A stretch of 27,502 bases of DNA from CAZFLD01 sp964519835 (GTDB taxonomy: Bacteria > Spirochaetota > Spirochaetia > DSM-27196 > CAZFLD01), in the NCBI GenBank assembly GCA_964519835.1, contig CAZFLD010000058.1, positions 1 to 27,502 on the forward strand. Reading direction: 5' to 3'. Positions 23,716 to 27,502 of this stretch are shown one piece after another. The notes beneath the pieces are model-generated. The model searched no databases. It worked only from the letters and a program-made list of their open reading frames with translations, and had not been told where the DNA came from. Position 1 is the first letter of the stretch; each line of letters opens with the position of its first letter. A program made the position numbers and the translations under genes.

Positions 23716-23796
23716 AAGGGCTAGGGTGTGGAAGAAGTTGCTGGCGGGGAACATCATAGACCTGCAGCGATTTGTTCGGCGGCCATAGCACTGCAG

Positions 23797-24542
23797 TCAC
23801 GTTTGGACCTCGATCTCGACACGGCAGTGGTCGCTTGGACCCCAAACTGAAGGCTGGTTCAAGGCTGTTGTGCTGATGCCTTTGGCAAAACCTTCGGAAG
23901 CAAACACAAAATCCAGTTGACGGGTTGCTGCCGCAGGCGACTGGCTGTTCGTGTAATAGGTTGGCACATTTAGGCTTTCATTCGAGAGAACACCGAGCCA
24001 TAGCGACGCGCCCAATATGCGCTGCCATATTCTCCATATCCGTGGAGGATATTGAGGTCACCCGCCGCGAGGACGCGACCCCCTCGCTGCGTGCCGATGA
24101 ACACCGATAAATCAGAAATGAGCCTGTGGGCGGATGCGTCAGCATAGATCCAACTGCTTCCAAGGCTCGATAGTGGCCGTTCCCAGGCCGAGTACAGGGC
24201 TGTAGCAATGAATGGGTCGCCGGAGGCGGGCGAAATGACGGCCGCGGAAAATGTGCCGGGTCTTGTGACGGCGACCCCTCCGGGGTTTGCATCTTGCACG
24301 GATTTGCAGTCGATCCACTCGACGCTGATTCGATCTGACAGCCTGACAATTGCAGCCTTCCATGGTCGGTTCACTCCAGCCCCTACAGTAAGCCAAGGTG
24401 ATGGGTCGACCTCAATCCGCTCGGCCACATCGGCTGGCGGAGCTGCAGCCTCCGATAGCAACGCAAGGTCCGCACCGGAATCGACAAGCGCGCGCCACGG
24501 CTCATCTCTGTGAGCGATGTTCCAGGAAATCACCTTGATCAT
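23797..24542 (-). pseudogene. Endonuclease/exonuclease/phosphatase-family protein, internally deleted
   Basis: The first part, from ATG 24542 (MIKVISWNIAHRDEPWRAL … LLSEAAAPP … RVLAAGDLNILHGYGEYGSAYWARRYGSVFSRM), and the second part, SLNVPTYYTNSQ … ATRQLDFVFASEGF … WGPSDHCRVEIEV ending at 23797, are the two halves of one EEP-family hydrolase in different frames. The break is at about 23985. Relatives as I remember them carry roughly 25-30 residues between …DRM and SLNVPT, so a deletion that also shifted the frame is likely. The catalytic GDLN and SDH motifs both survive, but on separate frames. The start lies 15 bp inside its integron cassette. Confidence 0.8.
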
Positions 24543-24551
24543 GATTTGGAC

Positions 24552-24611
24552 GCCTAACGTTGGGCAGTTGAGCCGCGAGCGGAGCGAGTCGGCTCGAACT
24601 GCTTGTTGGAA
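24552..24611 (-). repeat. attC-like recombination site 3 (canonical)
   Basis: The clearest site. Minus strand: R'' TTCCAAC (24611-24605), AA, L'' GCAGTTCGAGCCG, short loop, L' CGGCTCAACTGC, spacer, R' GTTAGGC (24558-24552). L'' and L' pair perfectly except for one extra C in L'', the extrahelical base recognised by integron integrases. R'' is exactly complementary to the GTTGGAA core at the start of its own cassette (25395-25389), as expected for a cassette that once circularised. Confidence 0.88.
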
Positions 24612-24624
24612 AGCCCCTTCGATC

Positions 24625-25050
24625 TCAGTCTGTCCTTGCGGCGAACGTTGCCAGCAGTTCTACCGGCTGGAACACGGGGATGGTTGCTTTCGCAAAGCCC
24701 GTGGCATCGCGCGTGACGATAGCGCCACATCCAGCTGATTGCGCCGCCTCGTGGACGACTGCATCCTCATAATCCGTGAAGCCGGTCGTATCAAGGGCTC
24801 GCCGCAGCACGGCGCCGTCCACCACGGCGACTTCGAAGATGCCGAGTAACATGCGGAGATGCTCGTGCACGGCCCTCAGTCCCAACACCTTGGCGCCGAC
24901 GTAGTACAGCGTGGTCGCGGCCGTCGCGCAGATGAAGCCTTCGATTCGACGGTTATCGACGAGCGCCACTACCTTCTCGGCGACCTCGACGTGAGGCTCC
25001 CGCTCGAGGAGGACGTCGAGCACTACGTTGGTGTCGAACAACACCCTCAC
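24625..25050 (-). CDS. PIN-domain toxin (VapC-like)
   Basis: A 141-residue PIN-domain protein, probably an RNase toxin. It begins MRVLFDTNVVLDVLLERE (Asp6) and has YEDAVVHEAAQ (Glu95/Asp96) and IVTRDATGF (Asp115), the acidic positions of the domain. It overlaps the antitoxin stop by 4 bp (ATGA). Gene order antitoxin then toxin is normal for VapBC-like pairs. The stop lies 14 bp from attC 3. Confidence 0.9.
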   Translation of the reverse strand: MRVLFDTNVVLDVLLEREPHVEVAEKVVALVDNRRIEGFICATAATTLYYVGAKVLGLRAVHEHLRMLLGIFEVAVVDGAVLRRALDTTGFTDYEDAVVHEAAQSAGCGAIVTRDATGFAKATIPVFQPVELLATFAARTD

Positions 25051-25289
25051 CGGTACTTCTCCTCCAGGTAACGGCGGTAGTCTTCCTCAGTGGCTGTTGA
25101 GCCCTTGAATGCCCCCCGCAGTGACCGAACGCGAGGCGAGATCTCCGTACCAGGTATGCTCTCGTCTGCATCCATCGCTGAGAAGAAGTCCGCCACGAGC
25201 TGAGAGACCGACTTCCCCGAACGATCCGAGTACCGCTTTGCTTTGGTGATGAGCTTGTCATCTATCCTGAGTGTAAGTTTGGTGTTCAC
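25047..25289 (-). CDS. DUF6364-type ribbon-helix-helix antitoxin
   Basis: An 80-residue small antitoxin of the DUF6364 group (TKLTLRIDDKLITKAKRYSDRSGKSVSQLVADFFSAM at residues ~3-38), a ribbon-helix-helix-like N-terminus followed by an acidic tail ending EDYRRYLEEKY. The start is a GTG at 25289 with GGAGG six bases upstream; the longer open frame to 25394 crosses the promoter. It is coupled to the PIN toxin. Confidence 0.88.
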   Translation of the reverse strand: MNTKLTLRIDDKLITKAKRYSDRSGKSVSQLVADFFSAMDADESIPGTEISPRVRSLRGAFKGSTATEEDYRRYLEEKYR

Positions 25290-25301
25290 GTGAGGCCTCC
25301 A

Positions 25302-25351
25302 TGACGTACTGTCTATGCCTGAAGTATACGTCACTCTGCTGGACGGGGCAA
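25302..25351 (-). promoter_or_regulatory. Promoter and operator of the DUF6364/PIN module
   Basis: Minus strand: -35 TTGCCC (25351-25346), 17-bp spacer, -10 TATACT (25328-25323). A 7-bp inverted repeat, TGACGTA (25302-25308) and TACGTCA (25327-25333), overlaps the -10 region and is placed for autorepression by the antitoxin. Confidence 0.55.
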
Positions 25352-25388
25352 CAGGCCCAGGTGCGCGTCTTCCGGGCCTTCCGGGTCT

Positions 25389-25522
25389 TTCCAACGGACG
25401 TCTTCAGCTGAGCCGGGCGGAGCGTGTAGAGTGCCCGGAAGGGCCAGACGAAAATGCAGAACCCCGGGTTCCTGTGAATGGAGATATTGGAGTCAGGCGT
25501 CTGCTCGAAGCGCTTGTTATGT
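25389..25522 (-). repeat. attC-like recombination site 4 (long form)
   Basis: Minus strand: R'' ACATAAC (25522-25516), AA, L'' GCGCTTCGAGC, long imperfectly paired centre, L' GCTGAAGACG, R' GTTGGAA (25395-25389). L'' carries one extra base relative to L'. R'' is exactly complementary to the GTTATGT core that begins its own cassette (26628-26622). Length 134 bp. Confidence 0.78.
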
Positions 25523-25549
25523 TCCTCGCCACCACCGATCGAGTCGGTT

Positions 25550-26527
25550 CTATACGGGTTCGGTTTCTGCGGGTGATGCAGCCTTGGGTAGAATCGCCGC
25601 AAGGTCGGACAACGTGTGCATGATCACCGGGTACCAGACGGAGCCTGTAGCAAAGAAGAAGACCCAGCCCGGAAGGCCGAACGCGGTCATCTGCCCAACG
25701 CTGCGAAGAAGACTGATTCGGGTACCTCCGGTCATATTCTCCGCATAGAACTCGCTGTTCCTCAGAACACTGGGAATGTGTGAGACGGCAAAAGCCACAT
25801 CTACGGCCACCGTGGTCACGATTGCAGCCGGCCAGAACGCCATGCTGGAACTCAGCAGACGAAACAGACTGCCGCCGATGAACCCTACGATGAGGAGATC
25901 CTCAGGGAGTCCCGCGGCAGTGAATGCCTTGGCGACCGCCGTCACAAAGCGACGCGTTGAGATATGCTTTTCAAGAGCATCGGCTACAAACAGCCCGAGA
26001 AACGCAAGCAACAGGGTAGCAACGATTACGTGTGGGATCCAGCCTCGGGATACGGGTATCGAGACGAGTCGTTCCAGTGACGTCGCAGGCCAGATCAGGA
26101 TCCAAGTAAGTGGAACAAGCCACCAGAGAGACTTGCGGACAATGATGCCAGCAATCTCGAGTCGAGAACCATCAGCGATTCGTGTGACGGGGACATCTGT
26201 CTTAAATGGTGTGAAGTCCCATAGAGCCCATTTGCGAAGCAGTCCGGCCAAAGGCCAGCTAACGAGCGCAACAATGAACACCGAGAAGTCTGTTGAANNN
26301 NNNNNNNNNNNNNNNNNNNNNNNNNNNNNNNNNNNNNNNNNNNNNNNNNNNNNNNNNNNNNNNNNNNNNNNNNNNNNNNNNNNNNNNNNNNNNNNNNAAC
26401 CGGGCTCACTGCGAATCGCAAAGACTCCGGCCAGAGTCATGACTACAATCGCAGTGGTCTGCGCAGCGAGTCTTACAGCGACATGCACGTGGCGCGACTG
26501 TGAAGTCTGAGCGTTAGGGGAACCCAT
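25550..26527 (-). CDS. CPBP-like (ABI) intramembrane protease-family membrane protein, interrupted by assembly gap
   Basis: A multi-pass membrane protein with CPBP-like motifs: PEDLLIVGF (where active members have EExxxR), FAVSH (FxxxH) and MHTLSD (HxxxD). The first motif is degenerate (Asp for the second Glu, no Arg), so proteolytic activity is doubtful. The gene spans the 100-N gap, so the joined frame and length (nominally 325 residues) are not established. ATG 26527 is the natural start. It fills the cassette between attC 4 and attC 5. Confidence 0.55.
   Translation of the reverse strand: MGSPNAQTSQSRHVHVAVRLAAQTTAIVVMTLAGVFAIRSEPGXXXXXXXXXXXXXXXXXXXXXXXXXXXXXXXXXXSTDFSVFIVALVSWPLAGLLRKWALWDFTPFKTDVPVTRIADGSRLEIAGIIVRKSLWWLVPLTWILIWPATSLERLVSIPVSRGWIPHVIVATLLLAFLGLFVADALEKHISTRRFVTAVAKAFTAAGLPEDLLIVGFIGGSLFRLLSSSMAFWPAAIVTTVAVDVAFAVSHIPSVLRNSEFYAENMTGGTRISLLRSVGQMTAFGLPGWVFFFATGSVWYPVIMHTLSDLAAILPKAASPAETEPV
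26298..26397. other. Assembly gap (100 N)
   Basis: Exactly 100 N, the conventional placeholder for a gap of unknown size. Sequence on either side may not be truly contiguous at this spacing. Confidence 1.
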
Positions 26528-26621
26528 GATTCCCAACTATAGCGAGCAACGGAGCTGGGGTCGAGCCCAGATAGGGTAGTCGCGACATCATACTGAGCAA
26601 AAGGTCGGCATACCTCGAGCA

Positions 26622-26685
26622 ACATAACGCTCCGGTTCAGCGGCGGGCCGCGTAGCGGACCGTCCGTTGCGACCGGTTGTTATGT
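26622..26685 (-). repeat. attC-like recombination site 5
   Basis: Minus strand: R'' ACATAAC (26685-26679), AA, L'' CCGGTCGCAACGG, central stem, L' CCGCTGAACCGG, R' GTTATGT (26628-26622). R'' and R' are perfectly complementary. The central stem is well paired with an unpaired base. Length 64 bp. Confidence 0.85.
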
Positions 26686-26711
26686 GCCGGTTGTCTCTCA
26701 TCCGCGCCCGA

Positions 26712-26954
26712 CTACCCGAGAACTCCTACAAACTCGGCAACGACCTGCAGTGTTCCTTCGTCTGCTTCCGTCAGCACGATTGGCTCAAAATCCGGGTTGA
26801 CGGGTCGCAAGACGATACCAGTATGGTGCCAACCTTCCGCGGTAACGTGCTTCTCACTCTCATACCGCTTGATGGTGTAGCGCTCACCCGTTTCGGGATC
26901 GACTTCATTTCGTAGCTCAACTACGACGGTTTTTCCTTGACGGGTACCCGTCAC
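26712..26954 (-). pseudogene. C-terminal fragment resembling an S24/LexA-like peptidase domain
   Basis: An 80-codon frame (GKTVVVELRNEVDPETGERYTIKRYESEK … GIVLRPVNPDFEPIVL … DEGTLQVVAEFVGVL) that resembles the last part of S24-type domains found on some phage-repressor-like and helicase-associated proteins. It has no N-terminal DNA-binding part or catalytic Ser; a stop lies in frame just upstream, inside the histidine kinase fragment. I read it as a truncated gene in the most proximal visible cassette. The family call is from memory and moderate. Confidence 0.5.
26938..26953. repeat. 16-bp perfect palindrome at the junction of two truncated genes
   Basis: TGACGGGTACCCGTCA is its own complement. 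It lies exactly where recognisable S24-like sequence (left, minus) stops and recognisable histidine kinase sequence (right, plus) starts. Confidence 0.9.
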
Positions 26955-26955
26955 C

Positions 26956-27435
26956 GGAGAACAAATTCACCAAATCGACGCAATCCTCATCGTGCATGAA
27001 AAGCTTTTCAATACCGAGGATTTCGCGAAAATCAATATTCAAGACTATATTGATGATCTGCTTCCCACTATTTTTTCCTTCAGTCCGGTGCCGGTCAAGA
27101 TTGGAAGCCGAACCGCTAATGTTATGCTGCAAACGAAAACAATCGTTCCCCTGGGACTCATTGTCAATGAGATTGCGACCAATGCGGTGAAGCATGGATT
27201 TTCCAATTCTGAAGAGGCGGTATTTACCGTCGATTTGCAGGAGGGGCCGGAGAACAAATCGTACGTCCTGACCCTGTCGAACAACGGACCGCCTTTTCCG
27301 AACGATATCGATTTCAACACGCCGAAGACCCTTGGACTGCGGCTGACAACCGCGCTTGTCGAGCAGCTTGACGGTACCATCGAGCTTCAGCGGGAACCGC
27401 ACCCGGTTTTTACGATACGGTTTCCGATTGAATGA
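26956..27435 (+). pseudogene. C-terminal fragment of an HWE/HisKA_2-type histidine kinase
   Basis: The frame begins after a stop at 26938-26940 and shows the end of a HisKA_2 region (EQIHQIDAILIVHEKLF) followed by a complete HATPase domain: N box GLIVNEIATNAVKHGF, LTLSNNGPPFP as G1 box, TLGLRLTTALVEQLDG as G2 box. A GTG at 26992 could start translation, but the phospho-acceptor His region and any sensor domain are missing. The base composition looks more AT-rich than the surroundings. Whether the missing part was lost in the genome or by misassembly is open. 27436-27502 holds nothing I can assign. Confidence 0.75.
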
Positions 27436-27502
27436 ACGCCTTCGATATATCACCTGAATCCGTATAAAAAAGAGGCAACCCAAACCCAACTCACTGAGGT
27501 AT

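Larger units (their letters stand above)
23495..23753. mobile_element. MITE-like element with 14-bp inverted repeats
   Basis: Perfect inverted repeats TGTTCCCCGCCAGC (23495-23508) and GCTGGCGGGGAACA (23740-23753) bound a 259-bp non-coding stretch. CATAG lies immediately left (23490-23494) and again one base beyond the right end (23755-23759), a possible target duplication. Inside are a terminator-like hairpin, a second hairpin and a 32-bp palindrome. No transposase is present. The flanks 23246-23494 and 23754-23796 show no gene. Confidence 0.5.

Noticed and set aside
26511..26518. GCGTTAGG just upstream of the CPBP-like gene as another attC core
   Set aside because: No L'/L'' partner or hairpin with an AAC box is found at a suitable distance.
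21605..26685. attC sites first read in the plus orientation, with all cassette genes antisense to them
   Set aside because: The attC core is nearly symmetrical, so box motifs alone do not give polarity. The extra unpaired base lies in the arm that is L'' only on the minus strand, and TAACAA follows R'' on the minus strand, so minus is correct and agrees with gene direction.
26917..27489. Minus-strand open frame of 190 codons
   Set aside because: It is a shadow of the histidine kinase ATPase domain on the plus strand, which has clear N and G boxes.
1..27502. CRISPR array, tRNA or rRNA genes, replication origin, integron integrase
   Set aside because: I looked for regularly spaced direct repeats, cloverleaf-like elements, DnaA-box clusters and a tyrosine recombinase and saw none.

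Overview
The window looks like a chromosomal scaffold of a fairly GC-rich spirochaete (Spirochaetota, Spirochaetaceae-like). The main clue is three solute-binding proteins whose signal peptides end in the spirochaete style (…AFAAGQADE, …LLWAGGSPES, …SAGATGTGEE) rather than in a classical lipobox. An integron-type cassette array also fits, since such arrays are known in Treponema. A run of exactly 100 N (26298-26397) shows that this is a gapped draft assembly. The taxonomic call is inference.

Left part (1-8276). A membrane fatty acid desaturase (-) stands back to back with a zinc-dependent phospholipase C-like protein (+). The latter converges on, and overlaps by 83 bp, a five-gene peptide/nickel-type ABC operon read leftwards from 7494 (permease B, ATPase D, ATPase F, binding protein A, permease C), coupled mostly by 4-base ATGA overlaps. 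A small HD-superfamily phosphohydrolase gene (+) follows.

Middle part (8278-14854). A carbohydrate operon read leftwards encodes a CUT1 binding protein, two permeases and a GH29 alpha-L-fucosidase, so fucose-containing glycans or fucosides are the likely substrates. No sugar ATPase is present, so one must be supplied from elsewhere. Upstream is a NarL/DesK-type two-component system in the same orientation.

Zinc locus (14933-18066). A znuABC-like operon is headed by a small protein that joins a ribbon-helix-helix domain to a Cys/His-rich zinc-ribbon-like tail. Its promoter carries a 23-bp imperfect palindrome between and over the -35/-10 elements. I infer an autoregulated zinc sensor of a little-described type. 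Beyond it lie a lipoprotein with PKD-like and FN3 domains and an EFR1-type flavodoxin/ferredoxin protein.

Right part (21605-26954). This is the accessory region: at least five attC-like recombination sites, all in the same (minus) orientation and each with R''/L''/L'/R' boxes and an extrahelical base, delimit cassettes of a chromosomal integron or CALIN. No integrase gene lies in the window. The cassettes carry three toxin-antitoxin modules (HigB/HigA-like, AbrB/PIN, DUF6364/PIN), a decayed endonuclease/exonuclease/phosphatase gene, a CPBP-like membrane protein interrupted by the assembly gap, and a truncated S24-like fragment. One PIN toxin has a 1-base frameshift, and one cassette holds a 259-bp MITE-like element. 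At about 26953 the S24 fragment abuts a 5'-truncated HWE/HisKA_2-type histidine kinase fragment at a 16-bp perfect palindrome; this is either a real rearrangement or an assembly chimera.
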